Part shown: one piece after another, positions 10,672 through 23,106 of the stretch
Layout of the letters: every line of letters starts with the position of its first letter
Numbering within the stretch: position 1 is the stretch's first letter
Origin: Trichinella spiralis
Lineage: Eukaryota > Nematoda > Enoplea > Trichinellida > Trichinellidae
Direction: 5' to 3'
Length of the DNA: 64,000 nt
Assembly: GCA_000181795.3 (NCBI GenBank)
Contig: CM012954.1
Span: 10,463,059 to 10,527,058, forward strand
Made by a program: the position numbers and the translations under genes
Notes under the pieces: model-generated
Database searches by the model: none
What the model was told of the DNA's origin: nothing
The model's input: only the letters and a program-made list of their open reading frames with translations

Positions 10672-13521
10672 CGTTTCAAATTAATTCGACCTAAAATACA
10701 AAAATAATAATGCCAAACTTACTCGTTAAAGACACACCCGTAAAAATAAAAAAAGGAAAAACAACTAAATTATTCAAGTCAGATAATATAAATATCCATT
10801 AAATAACAACTTTAAGAATAAAAAACATATCAAAATTATTTCATTCAAATTAAAACTTAAAAAATAACTGCTAAAAAATCATGTACTTGTCTCATTTAAA
10901 CCGAAAAACTAAATGAAATTATTAGCTGAAATCAAGGAACGAGTAGAAACGAAATTGTTAGCTCAATCTGAACTTTATGCCTATGTTCAAAAAATTAAAC
11001 TTACTTCAGACCACCACCGTTACAACGTTACTTTAATTTACTGTAATATGCAGGTAAAAAAACGCAGGCTCATTTTAAAAATAAATAATTTGACTAAAAT
11101 GTTAAGATGATACATGATTAAGCTGAATAGTTCAGAAGTTTGATTTTCATAAATGTATACACGAAAGTGTTTCTTAAAAACATAAAAACAAATAATATGA
11201 AAAGTATATAAAATACAAAAATCACAAATATAAATAATATTTTTATTTTTATTACCATTATCCATTATCTAGTAGTAGTAGAAGAAGTAGTCGTCTGCTG
11301 ATGGATGTGAACAACTTCTCTCTCCTGCACAGCTTTTTCAACATATCATATTCCACGAGTAAAAATATAAAAATAGTAAAATCTACTGCCATGGCATTGA
11401 TTAGCCTAAAACAAATGAATTTTATTTTAAAATACAATACTTTCAACAAATACAATTGAAGATAGAGCAAAATTTGAACATTTGTCGGATCAATGTGTTA
11501 AGAAAACACAGCCTAATAATTTACTCGTCATTTAATTTCTATTCGACAAAAGCATAAATAGATGTTAATTAAAAATAAAAAATAAAAATATAATCAGTAT
11601 GTAGCCAGATTAAAAAATTTGATTTAAAAAAAGTGAAATTTTTTCAAAAAACAATTTGAAATTCGTGGCTTTACTGTTCCTTTTCTTTTGTAGAATGTTT
11701 CTATTCGGACAATTTTATGATGTTGAATGTTATTGTTATTGATTAAATTGCATGTGAATGTTTGTTTTATTTCTATTCTAAATAAAAGATATTTTATCCA
11801 ACCGGCTTAAATGTACATTAATGATGAATAAAACGCAATCAGATGTAATATTTAAAAAATGTGCATTGAATTGAGGTTAGAAAAATATAAAATAGACAAA
11901 ATATTCAGTCATGATATTTCAATAAATAACAAATGTAGCTTATAATGTTGAAATTTACTCGAAATGTTTCCTTTAAAAATAAAAGTAACCTGTTTCATAG
12001 GAGTAGTGGAAAAAAGTTGTCGTAAAAACTAAAATCTGCCCATATTCATTCGATCATCCTCTATGTTGAATAAAACGTGTGAATTACAAACAAAAAATAA
12101 TAAATCAGTAATTTCAAATAGTTCAAGAATGAAAAAAAAGTTAACCAAGATATTTTAAAATCAAGTTTTAAATTTATAGTAAAAAACAAAATGAAAAAAA
12201 CCGTACAGAAAAAATAATAAAGAAACATTATCAACACAAATGTTGGTTGTTGTTATTTTGGAAAAAAAATTATTTCAAATTTGAGTTTCGTACTTTACCC
12301 GTTGAATTAATTGGATCAAATTATTCAATTATCAACTATTGAACAAGTTTGTTTTGAAAAACAGAAAAAAAAACAAATTTTCACAGATAACACAGTAATT
12401 ATGAGATAATCAAGATTGTTATAAGATTGAGATAATGAAAAGAATAACGAACAGTATAATAAATAGTAAGATAAAATTGATAAAATGAATTGAATTATTA
12501 AAAATTTATTTAATTCTTTTAATTTGAAAAACGAAATGATTTCTGTGTTAACATTTGCCAATTATTATAAGAATGTGAGCGAGTGAGAGTAATGAAGAAA
12601 ATTGATTTCTGCCCATTAAGATGAAATTTTCATATATGAATAAAGAAAGAAATTAATAAATTATTTTGTCTTGTCAATTAAAATTCAACTTTAATATATT
12701 AAAGTAAAGGAAAAGTTGAAAAATGAAAAGTGAAAGCAAGAAAAACAAGAAGGTGTGTGTGTGTGTGTTGGGGATGACATTTCATAATTTGGTTAATTGC
12801 CGTGTTGTTGTCGATATGACCAGTTTGTTGGAATAAGTCCAATGAAATGATTGGTGTTTTGAAGAAGCAGAAAAAAAGTAGCGAAAAGGGTCAATAAATG
12901 AATGTCAAGTTGAAAAGTGAAGCGTTCAAAGAAAGGATTTCCATTGTATTTGTTTGTTTTTGTGGTGAAGAGATGACGATTGGATAAAAAAAATATTCAG
13001 CGTGTGAAATTCGGTTAAGGATGCAATTGACATGCAGTTTTCTTTTACAATCGTTTCAAATTTATTCCATTGTAACTTTTTCCACGAACAAATGAAGTTT
13101 GTGTTACGGTTGATTAAAGTTTAATTTTTGCACAACTTTCGTTCAAAGACCAGCTAAAGCAGTCCATCACTAGTCAGACCAGATTTATTATAATGGATAG
13201 TTTGTTCAATTTTCTTTTTCTTTATTTTTTATATTATTTTTTTATGTGAAACTATAAATTATCGGTGATTATAGAGTTACAGTAAGGGTGAATAAGAAAC
13301 GAGATGGGCAATGATGCGTTCGATAGTTTTCTGGTCCAGTTGAACAAACGACAGATATTTTGCCCGAAGGGTACAATCGAGTGGGCAAGCAGTAGTAATG
13401 AGATGGGTCGCAGAACCCGATGGGCGAACTTGTTTTTCAGAATAAAAATTTAAATTCAATTCAATTCACTTTTGTGAACAGTTTGTCTGTCGAATTTGTT
13501 CAATTTTGGTCAGTCGAAAAG
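10672..13521. other. Gene-poor AT-rich stretch with a TG microsatellite
   Basis: About 2.8 kb without a supportable gene. It separates the divergent KEN-box gene (-) and the secreted Cys-rich gene (+), so promoters for both are expected here. A short (TG)n tract lies near 12754-12769. Short hydrophobic frames in this stretch are what AT-rich DNA gives by chance. Confidence 0.45.
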
Positions 13522-14896
13522 ATGCTATCCATGTTGTTTGGTGGTGCATCATCGTTTTTATCGTTGTTAGCATTGACAACGATTTTACACGGTCAAGCCG
13601 ATTCGGCCGACTGTGGTGCAGAAATCAACGCTTATGTCCAATGCTTGAGTGACGGGATTACGGCAAAATTGAACAACAAGCAATCGTCATCGAATGGAAA
13701 ATTTTTCGAAAATGGCATCGTCGCCTGCTTTACCAAGTAAATACAAACATCGATTGCAGCAAATGGACTAAAAAATATTGTGGAAATTTTTAAAATTTAG
13801 AAACGGCTGTCAAAGACCGAGAAATATTGCTGAAGCGGATGCAAACAATCAGAAGAATAAAGAAAGTAATGGCGATGACGATTTCGACGATTTGGAAGAT
13901 GTGACATTGACGCAATTTATTTTGAATCCGAAAATTTTTCCCACGGCTGCCAAGCGGGAAGTGAGTGAACAAAGTGACGACTGCTTGAGTAACAGAATTA
14001 AAGAACAAGAAAAAATTGTCAACGCTTGCATAGTCAAATCTATGCCTGGTGTAAAATTGCCATTCAACGAAAATCTACTCACTCCCGATCAATTTGTAGA
14101 CGCTGTCACCGCTGATGCAGAAGAGTAAGTTTTATTTATTATTTATTAAAAATAAATCCATCTATCCACCTTTCAACAATCCAATGAATCGACATTTTTA
14201 GAGATTCTTTTCATATAATCAGTTGATGTTCTAAATTCTTAGCAGTGAAATTAAATAGAACATGACAACAATTCAAAGTAATACTTTGTTTGCAGAGATA
14301 AAGTATTTTCTGGTCATAGATAAGAAGTGAAATTTCCATTTTTCATCATACAGGTTTGTTTCATTTTAAAAGTTTCAATGGAAAATATTTTTCAGAACAT
14401 TCTATGAAATGGAAGAATTGGCAAATCATTATATCAAATTTGTACGAGATGGAAAAACATGTCCCATTGGAAAGGCGATCAGTGTTCAAAAATGTTTGAT
14501 GGATCATTTTTCAAAAAGACCCATCAATCCATTCCAATATGCAGTGGATACGGAAGTTGCGTACAACACTTGGTGCAACATGGACAAAGGATGCCAGAAT
14601 TCGTAATTGAATATTCTTTTTCTCACCATTTTTTTCTTGTATTTTTTGTTCTTCCATTTTTAAGCATGAGTCCAACGTGTAACAAAAAATTGAAAGAATG
14701 GGCAAGAACCACTTGTACGTGTTCAGAACAAGCGAAACCTCAAATAGCCGACATGCTCTACAAGCAGTTCAAAATTTGCTATGGAGCCGAGCCTGACAAG
14801 GACCAGTTGAAAAAATTGCTCGCACGCAAAGTGAAATCCGAATGCGAAAGGCAAAAAGAATTATGGAACTTCTGCAGTGGAAGAATGCTAAACTAA
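13522..14896 (+). CDS. Secreted cysteine-rich protein, family unknown
   Basis: Four exons: 13522-13736, 13801-14124, 14396-14602, 14665-14896. All junctions keep frame and use GT...AG, giving 325 residues. The N-terminus is a clear signal peptide (hydrophobic LLALTTILHG, likely cleaved after GQA), which favours the ATG at 13522 over an in-frame ATG at 13420. I count 16 cysteines in the mature part, spread over all four exons, often near the pattern DC/QC/AC/GC with 10-40 residue gaps. An acidic linker (DDDFDDLEDV) sits in the second exon. No membrane segment follows, so it is probably secreted or stays in the secretory pathway. Invertebrates have many lineage-specific secreted Cys-rich families and I cannot name this one. 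No catalytic motif was seen. Confidence 0.8.
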
Positions 14897-15125
14897 ATAC
14901 AAACATCTAGATATTAGAAAATATTCAACTTTTATCGTCCTCCATAAATCATTTGAACTTACTTTACCATTATCATTATTTTTCTTTTTAAATAATATAT
15001 CTATCTATCTGTGGTGTATTTTGACAAAATAAAATAATTGAAAATTAATATCAGCACAACATTTAATCATAAATGTTGACAAAATCAACAAACAATTAAT
15101 TCATTAATTAACAAAATCAACACAT

Positions 15126-15410
15126 CTATTTATTTCTTAATGGTACATTTCCAGTGGCTTCTGCTTGAATTAATTGGTACTCGTGAAATCTCTGCGAGAT
15201 CCGTTGTAATACTTTCAGATACTTTTCTAAACAATTCGAAACGCAATTTTCTTCACGAACCGTCACCGATCTCGTCGTAAAATCGTGCACACAATCAACA
15301 AAACATTGCTCTGAAATACGGCTGTATTGACGTAAAAAATCTTTCAACGTTTCCAAATCGGTGTCCGCATCGGCACCACTGGATGAATCATTTTTCCCTT
15401 CTGACGACAT
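15126..15410 (-). CDS. TIMM9: Mitochondrial import inner membrane translocase subunit Tim9
   Basis: A 94-residue single-exon small Tim protein. The twin CX3C motifs are CFVDC and CVSNC, which form the two disulfides of the small Tim fold. The surrounding blocks LKDFLRQYSRISEQCF, DCVHDFTTR and CLEKYLKVLQRISQRFHEYQ match Tim9 rather than Tim10 or Tim8. Tim9 and Tim10 form the intermembrane-space chaperone ring that carries hydrophobic carrier proteins to the TIM22 complex. The ATG at 15410 is chosen because the longer open frame begins at a non-ATG codon. The gene lies 257 bp downstream of the aminotransferase stop on the same strand. Confidence 0.95.
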   Translation of the reverse strand: MSSEGKNDSSSGADADTDLETLKDFLRQYSRISEQCFVDCVHDFTTRSVTVREENCVSNCLEKYLKVLQRISQRFHEYQLIQAEATGNVPLRNK

Positions 15411-15667
15411 CTTGCAAAAACAGATGAAAAAGCAATTCAATATTCACATTCACTTTCGTAATAATCAAGAAAAAAAATAAGAGGTGACAAACTTGTTCAA
15501 TAAATCACAGAAAACACAAAATATATTTCAATCTTTTATTTTCATTGTGCAATATATTGAAAGCGTCATTCGATGTGAAATACATTCGAAAAAAAAGAAC
15601 TAATCACCGACGGTCAACACTGCTATTGACGCTTTTAAAAAGCAAGCAATTATCATTGAAATTAAAA

Positions 15668-17972
15668 TTATTTCAAATTTTGAAGAATTAATTTCGCTTT
15701 TTCCAATGTTGAATCTTCCTAAAATAAATAAATTCTGAATATTTTATATTCAAACGATATTCAACAAAATATACAAAATTGTACAACCATATTACAGTAC
15801 ACCACAATTATTCAAGTTTAAAATGGGTATTTTTGAAATAAATTACAAAAAAAACTACAATATAACATTCTTCATTATAAATCTTTATATTCTTTGTAGT
15901 AGTAAAATTCTTTTAATGAAATTAAAACTTATTTAAATATTTGAATATACATTTGAAATCAAGACAACGTATTTATATATATACAAATTATAAAATTCAA
16001 CTTACCTTGAAAAAACAAAATCTAACGTAATTTTCTCCAAAATGTTTATTCTCATCAGAATAAAAAGCAGTCATAGGTATAACACCAAGCTTCTAAAAAA
16101 ACAAAAACAAAATTAAATTAAATTAAATTGTATAATAATAATAATTTTCAAACTTTTTCACTGCAAAGCCATCGAGTGAACTGATAATCAAGAGGTTCGT
16201 TATCATTCTGAGGAAATAAATCACCTAAAACAGTACAAAAAATTATAAATCAAGCTATCAACAGATTAAACTATACAATCTTAGTTGACATTTAAAACAA
16301 TCAAAATCGAAATACCAAAAGCCTAATAAGTAACTGATTAAAATTCAGATTACACTTCTAACTAGTTGATCAAAACAAAATGCTACATAAGTATCTGTTA
16401 AATAAAATAATACATATTTAAAGAGAGAGAGAGACTTGAGAAACAGATAAAAAATCTTACTTAATGCACTAAAATTGGCAACCATGAAATAACCGCCTTC
16501 GGGTAGGACAGGCATAAATCCATGTTCAGATAACATTTCTTGAAGTACACGACGCTTCGACTGTAAAATACGACGCATTTCATGAAAGTAACATTCTCTT
16601 GTTTGAAAACGGTCAATTTCATATTGAAACGAATCAGCCATCGCACACTACAATAATTCGATTTAATTTATCCGATTTAAATAATTATCATCATACTTGA
16701 ATAGGTGTGGCACATGTATAAACACAATTTTGATGAACTGATCGAAGATGAACCATCAAATTTTCAGGACAAATTGCCCAACCCATCTGCAAAGAGAAAC
16801 AATGTTAAACAAGTTCTTTCACCGTGAAACAATAATACTTTCCAGCCAGTGAGGCTAAATGTTTTACCAGCACTTCCAATTGTTATAGTACGCTCCCACA
16901 TGTCCGGGAGAGATGCTTCAAATTAATACTCATCAATATATAAATCAAGCAACATTTGCACATGTTTACCGAATCGAATCATTTCTGATCCTTCATAAAC
17001 AAGCCATTCATAAACTTCATCAGCAACAACTATTAAATTGTGCTTTTTAACAAAAGCAGCAATCTGCATTAATTCATCTCGATTATAAACCTAAAAATAA
17101 CCCACTTTCATTCATTAAAATAAACTTCAAAAGCCAATTACCTTTCCTATTGGATTCAACGGATTGTTTAAATATAACAATTTCGTTCGAGGGGTAACTT
17201 TATTTTCAAGTTCTGAAAAATCCAATTTGAAATCACCACTTGAACCTGCTGCCACTTTTTTCTTCTCCTAATATCACATATATGTACTTCTTCTTCACGT
17301 ATAAATCGGGCTATTTACCAATTTTAAAGATGTAAATATTGGCTTCCCACCTGCCATTCGTACTTGTGGTTCGTAACAATCATAATACGGTTCAATAATT
17401 ATTGCCTAAATATTTGAATAATACAATTATATCCACTTCAAATTATAAACAAAATAATGACAAACTTCGTCGCCATGATTTATAAAAGCAAATGCTGCAT
17501 AAAATAATGCTTGATAAGCCCCATTTGTGATCAATACTTCGTTCAATGGATTCACCGGATGATCTAGTAGCGAAGTGTAAAATTTGCCGATAACTTCAAC
17601 CAAAGGTAAATGGCCCTAAAATGAATAACTACAGTTCAAAACAAAATATCACGAATACCTACATAACCACGAGTATACTGATTCAATTTATAATCAGTGG
17701 ACTGAGCAGCTTTGCTGAGTTGATCTGTAAAATATGCCGGTGGTCGAAAATCAGTAAATCCCTTTAGAAAAACAACTATATACAAAATATATATTCAATA
17801 TACAAAATACGTTACCTGGCCCAAGTTTACTGCATCATATTTATTAACCAAAGCACTCATTTCCACCCTTAAAATTTTAAAATAAAATCATGCTTAACAA
17901 AAGAAAACACAGTTACCATATGCTTGGTTTCGTACCCTTTACTCGATCAGCGCAGGTAACAAAATTTTTCAT
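15668..17972 (-). CDS. Kynurenine aminotransferase / cysteine-S-conjugate beta-lyase (KYAT1/3 type)
   Basis: Thirteen exons in minus-strand order: 17972-17917, 17867-17816, 17761-17663, 17615-17466, 17405-17319, 17267-17142, 17090-16970, 16915-16839, 16786-16697, 16647-16461, 16224-16154, 16092-16006, 15718-15668. They join in frame to 417 residues, close to human KYAT1 (422). It is a PLP enzyme that transaminates kynurenine and other amino acids. Seen: VNLGQGFTDF near the N-terminus, EPYYDCYEP, LNNPLNPIGK (NPxNPxG motif), ADEVYEWLVYEG, and GSAGKTFSLTGWK with the PLP lysine. No mitochondrial presequence is evident from the chosen ATG, so a cytosolic form is likely, but an upstream exon cannot be excluded. 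KYAT1 versus KYAT3 is not resolved. Confidence 0.93.
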
Positions 17973-19514
17973 TGATACAAATTTTCTACATGAAAAAGAA
18001 ATAGAAATATAAATTTTCAATCATTAATTATTATTTTACTTTGATAATGGTGTTCGAATTTTAATATGAAAACAAATTAAAGAATACATTAAAAATTCAG
18101 AGATCACCAACTAAAGAATCACCTATTCTACCGTGCAAAGAAAAATGCGTTACACTTTTATACTGTAATTACATACATCAACTATAAATTAGACATACAT
18201 TATTATTTGCTTGATAATTATTCTTATGGATATTATCCATCTTCAGAGGCTAATAATTTATAGAAAAATGAAAATCAACTAAAAACAAAAATGGAGCTTT
18301 AAATCACGTTTACATAATTAATTAATCAAACAAAAGAGCATTTAAACATTATTTTCGATGATTCTTCACAAGTCATCAAATTCACTAACATACATAATAT
18401 ATAAATACAACAGTGAAAAATCAATTAATTCAATTTTATTCTTCTTTTCTCAAATGACCTATTTCTCAAAAAATAAACTGATTAAAAAGTTGGTCAGAAA
18501 ATAAAATTACTTTACAGTTCACTTAAAAATGCCAGTTTAGCAAACAAATTTTAACGGATTTTCACAATACGTTTGTTTAAATATAAATTAAATTTCATAC
18601 ATTAATTACAGCTAAAAGCGAAGAACAAAACAATAATTGGTTGTACTGTAGAATTTTTTAGAAAAACAAAGTACTTTTTCGATAATAACGATGATATTTT
18701 AATTTACAGTAATATTAATCGTTTTCAAGTAAACAACTTTTTTAATTTTTCAAACTGTAAAATATTTTATTTGTAAAAGAATGTTTTTGATAAATGCAGT
18801 CAAAACCCAATTTTTTCTTGGAGGTAATGAATCTATATCAATAAGTAAATGTAATTTTTTATTGACTCTGGTTCCTCTGCAAGTCGCACAAATCTTTCGC
18901 CTTTTACTAAAGATTTCCGTGCAGAGGAGCAAAAATGAGTACAGAGTTCTATTTTTTGTAGGCCCTAATGGGCTCTGTTTATTTGTGAAGTTTAATAGGT
19001 ATAAATTTCATTTTCAGAAAAATTCAGTTTTTACGTAAAGTTCTCGTTTTTTATTAAATTTCATTCTAAAAGGTGAAAAGCAATTGCCCTCTATTTTGTG
19101 ATAATTCATTGATTCACAGATCATCCTAGTTTTTGAATAGATATAAATGTAATTGACAATAATGATAATATGACAATAATTGTTTAAGATTTTTTTGCTT
19201 CACATCTTGATTCACGCATCAGCAAACGTAATTGTTATTTTATTAATAAAAATGATAGAATATTTAATTACGAATAAATATTGTTAATTTGTCATATACA
19301 GTATTGATAGGCTTGACAATCTTTTTGTATTACTGTAATGCCATGTTTGGATATTTGTTTTCCTACTACGTAGATAAATCAGTCTTGATAATAGAAAATA
19401 TTTTTGATATTTTGAATAAGAAACGAATGTATATCAAAAAATACATTGTTTTTAAGCTTTGTTGAGCAGTTATGATAATGTACTTCACTGTTTTAATTAT
19501 TTTCTAGCATTCCT
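17973..19514. other. Divergent intergenic region, aminotransferase / PICK1
   Basis: About 1.5 kb of AT-rich sequence between two divergently transcribed genes. It should hold both promoters. No open frame with coding character was seen. Confidence 0.45.
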
Positions 19515-21605
19515 ATGTCTTCTTCGTGTGCACTTGATTACGAGCAAGATTTTTATTATGAAGAAGATAAATGGTATAATAGTGAAAATAAAAATTATAA
19601 ACTCATTTATTAAAATTATGTAAATTGTGAGTTTATTGTTTAAGTGGCATGGTAACGTCTTCGAGAACGGTTACACTGAAAAAAGATGCCAACAACTTGA
19701 TCGGTATCAGCATTGGCGGCGGCGCTCCAAATTGCCCTTGTGTGTATTTGGTGCAGATTTTTGAGGACGGACCGGCATTTACTGACGGAAATCTTGAATC
19801 TGGTGATGAGATTGTGCGTGTGAATTGTGTGTCCGTTAAAGGAAAAACAAGAAGTGAAGTTGCACGGATGATTCAGGCTGCCAAAGACGAAGTGAGAATC
19901 GATTTTAACAAACTTCACGCTGATCCGAAGCAAGGAAAAACATTGGACATTAGTGAGCATGATTGTTTGTTTGTTTGCTGCTTGCTTGCTTGTTTACAAT
20001 TAATTTGACCACCACACGTATATGTCATAGAAAATTTGTGTTTTAGTACTGAAGAAAGTGAAGCATAAGATTGTGGAAAATGTCAGTTCAGATACGGCTG
20101 ATGCACTAGGTCTATCACGCGCGATTCTTTGTCGCGGTAATTAATCGCTTGTTGCTGTTGTTGTTTTTAATTGCATTAAAATTACAATTCAGATAGTTTG
20201 GTGAAACGTTTGGAAGAACTTGAGAAAAATACATCCACATATAAAGGTTTAATTTATCAAATGTCATCGTTGCTTAATGCACAGTTTAATATGGCAGAAG
20301 TTTATCGCGGTATTCGCAGCTTGTATTTGAACTTTTTTGATTTGACATTAACGTTTAGAATTTGGTGATATTTTTTGTGAAATTGGCAGTCGTGAGCCGC
20401 ATGTTAGTTCAGCCGAAGCTTTTATGAATTTTGGACAAGTGCATCGCGGTATGGAAAAGCGAACATTGACAATGATTGAACTGCTTCGACCAACAATAAA
20501 TGATTTGAACACATTCTTGAACAAAGCCGTTCCGGACACAAGATTGACGTTGAAAAAGTATTTAGATGCAAAATTTGAATATTTGTCATATTGTTTGAAA
20601 ATCAAAGAAATGGACGATGAGGAAGCCGCAGTGGCAGCTTTACAAGAAATTCTATATCGTGTCGAAACTGGCAATTATGAATACAGGTAATTTGTTTATT
20701 TTAACTTGTTAAATTTGCATTATTTTCTGTTGCTTGTATTTGTTTTATTTTGCGTTGTTATGCAAATTGTTTAGCATTTTTCATTTAAAGTTGCTGTATG
20801 TCCGAATTTGCGATGAATTATTTTCCAATGACATTGTCGTCTTTGTAGAATGACAGTTTACTGATAATGTATTTTTATCAAATGATATTGTTTGCTTTGA
20901 TCAATCAGTTTAAGTTTTCAAGTTTAAAAAGAAGTGAAATTTAATTTTCAGTTAAATTCAAATCAAAAAATACATTATGCAAACGTGTGGGTTTTCAATT
21001 TTGGTCATTTCACCCTGTTGGCTTTTGGAATATTATTTCAGCTTGAAATTCAATTAAGCTTTGTTGACAAACCTTTTGAATTGCTGATGTATTTGTTTGA
21101 AAGAAAAAAAGTGGAGTATTTTTTTTTGAAAACGTTGAACCTTTTTGTTAACAGACTTATGTTGCGTTCTCGACAAGAAGCGAAAAAGCGCTTTTCTAAA
21201 CTTCGATCTGATGTACTTGTCAAGTTGGAATTGCTTGATCAAAAGCGAGGTAAGCAATTAGGCTAATTTTCTTTGTTTTGTATGTTTATTCAAATTTTAG
21301 TGCAAGACATCGCTTATCAACTTCATCGTTTTGTCAGTGTAATATCACAGTATCATTCGGAATGTCAAGCTCAAATGGAACCTATGCGCAATTTGTTTCC
21401 AATCGAGGTAGATCTTTCATTAGTGGCATTTGATTATAATCCATCTGGACAGTTGCCACCGGATGGTGAGGATGAAGAAGAAAATGAAATTGCTTGCAAT
21501 GAGCAGCAGCTTGTCGACGACGACACGAATTTGATCGATATTTCATGTTTGGATGTGAATGATAACTGTAGCAGCAGTTCAAATGCAGATCTTCTCAAGT
21601 TTTAA
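19515..21605 (+). CDS. PICK1: PRKCA-binding protein PICK1 (PDZ-BAR protein)
   Basis: Seven exons: 19515-19573, 19645-19952, 20047-20136, 20193-20309, 20359-20686, 21155-21249, 21301-21605. They join in frame to 433 residues (human about 415). The PDZ domain lies near residues 25-110, with carboxylate-binding loop LIGISIGGG and the GKTRSEVARMIQ helix. The linker LKKVKHKIVENVSSDTADALGLSRAILCR leads to the BAR/arfaptin domain: LVKRLEELEKN, REFGDIF-type block, LNTFLNKAVPDTRLTLKKYLDAKFEYLSYCLKIKEMDDEE and YRVETGNYEYR. The C-terminus is acidic (GEDEEENE), as in vertebrate PICK1. PICK1 bends membranes and links receptors and kinases to endocytic and dense-core-vesicle membranes. The first exon (ending YYEEDK) matches the expected acidic N-terminus. 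Confidence 0.95.
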
Positions 21606-22007
21606 AAATTATTATTGCTTGGAAAAATATTCTTCATATTTTTTCTACTTTCTTTTAAACTTTGCTTTAAAATATCTAGTCCAAATTATTTTGAGCTCCG
21701 TTCTGCTGGCTATTTCTGCTTGTCTTGATAGCACAGGCTGTGCCAGGAATTATTTGAATAATTAATAACATTTTTTGTTGGGATTTTATTTTCGTTGTTG
21801 TTATTATTTGCTGTTACAGTTGTTGTTGTTTTTGTGATAACCATTTTTTTCTACTTCTTGCAGTTCAGTAAACATTTGCTTTATCATCATTGTTGTGTTT
21901 GTAAAATCTGACTATTATTTGGTACCATCGTTCAATACATCTTGGCATATAATTTGTGCATTTCTAATAATCATACAGGGATTTAGTAATGATGCACATT
22001 TTTTTCA
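21606..22007. other. Short spacer between PICK1 and the Rpp14-like gene
   Basis: 402 bp between two same-strand genes. It is T-rich and contains several AG dinucleotides (for example after CATAC at 21976) that could act as splice or trans-splice acceptors. No separate gene was seen. Confidence 0.4.
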
Positions 22008-23103
22008 ATGTCGAAGGAAGAAGAAGTTCGCTATAGACTGGTCTTATCGGTGTAAAAATAAATTTTGAATAAACTTTCAGGTATTCATTATAATAAATGT
22101 ATTTTTTTCACAGTGAATGCAACGATTGGCAAGGTAAATTCACGTACCAAGATTTTGAAATTTTGGTCAACGAAGCAATAAAATCTATTCTCGGATTGGT
22201 AAATTTTATTTTTCATTTGAGCTATTTGTGATTTTTAATGCGACTTTTCAACTTTTCAAGCAAGGTGAACTGAAAGACGTCGAAATAACTGATTTTGATT
22301 CATCAACAAAATTGGGTTCTATTGTTGTCAACAAATCGTAATTATTGCCAAATTGTGTTATTTGCATTTTATGTAATTCAATGTAATTTATTAATATGTT
22401 ATACATTTTTTCAGGGATCTGAACAGCATTTGGGCTGCGTTGTGCATTTACAGTGTGCACTTTACAAAACGAGTAGCAATAAGAGTTAAAAAGGTACGAT
22501 TGTGTTCATTTATCAGCCCCCTATTAGATAGATAATGGTGAAATAGATCTCATATACACAACAAGTGATTTCAACTGCTTTTTAATTTATTAATTCTATT
22601 AGTATATATGTGCTAGTTTTTGATAAACATTTTTCATTTTATTCTCTTCATTATTAATGTATTAGATGGCCATTGAATGCTGATGACCGATTCTGAAATG
22701 ACCGATTTTATTAAATTTTCACTGAAATTAGTCAATTGAAATTAATTTGCGAAATTGAATTCAGTTTAATAATTCTTCAATTTGGCGTAACTTACTGTTA
22801 TTTATTTTCTGCAAGTGATGATTGCTCTTTGCAGATAAGATTTAAAGACATTTATTTTTTTTATAGTCCAGCATTGATTATCATTAGTGTTTTTATCATC
22901 GAACTATATGTATATGTTCAATTATATTGAAAGAATTTTTTTTATATCACTACCCTTTTACTGAAAATTTTGAAAAATAGCAACTTGCTATAATTTGGAT
23001 TTTCAAATTACAGTTTTGTGTTACAAACATGAATGAACATGAATAGATTTATTATATCACTTTGTGCAATATGTTTTAGGCCTTTCAGTTGAAAACTACT
23101 TAA
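22008..23103 (+). CDS. RPP14: RNase P/MRP protein subunit, Pop5/Rpp14 family (Rpp14-like)
   Basis: Five exons: 22008-22051, 22114-22198, 22261-22337, 22415-22493, 23080-23103. They join in frame to about 102 residues. The order YRLVLSVECNDW, FTYQDFEILVNEAIKSILG, LKDVEITDFDSSTKLGSIVV, LNSIWAALCIYSVHF and RVAIRVKK matches the small alpha/beta fold of Rpp14/Pop5, closer to Rpp14 in length. These subunits help RNase P and RNase MRP process precursor tRNA and rRNA. The first four exons are well supported. The last exon (AFQLKTT then TAA) is the least certain. Without that splice the frame reads VRLCSFISPLLDR and stops near 22535. With it the stop is 3 nt before the KDSR ATG. Confidence 0.75.
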
Positions 23104-23106
23104 ATT

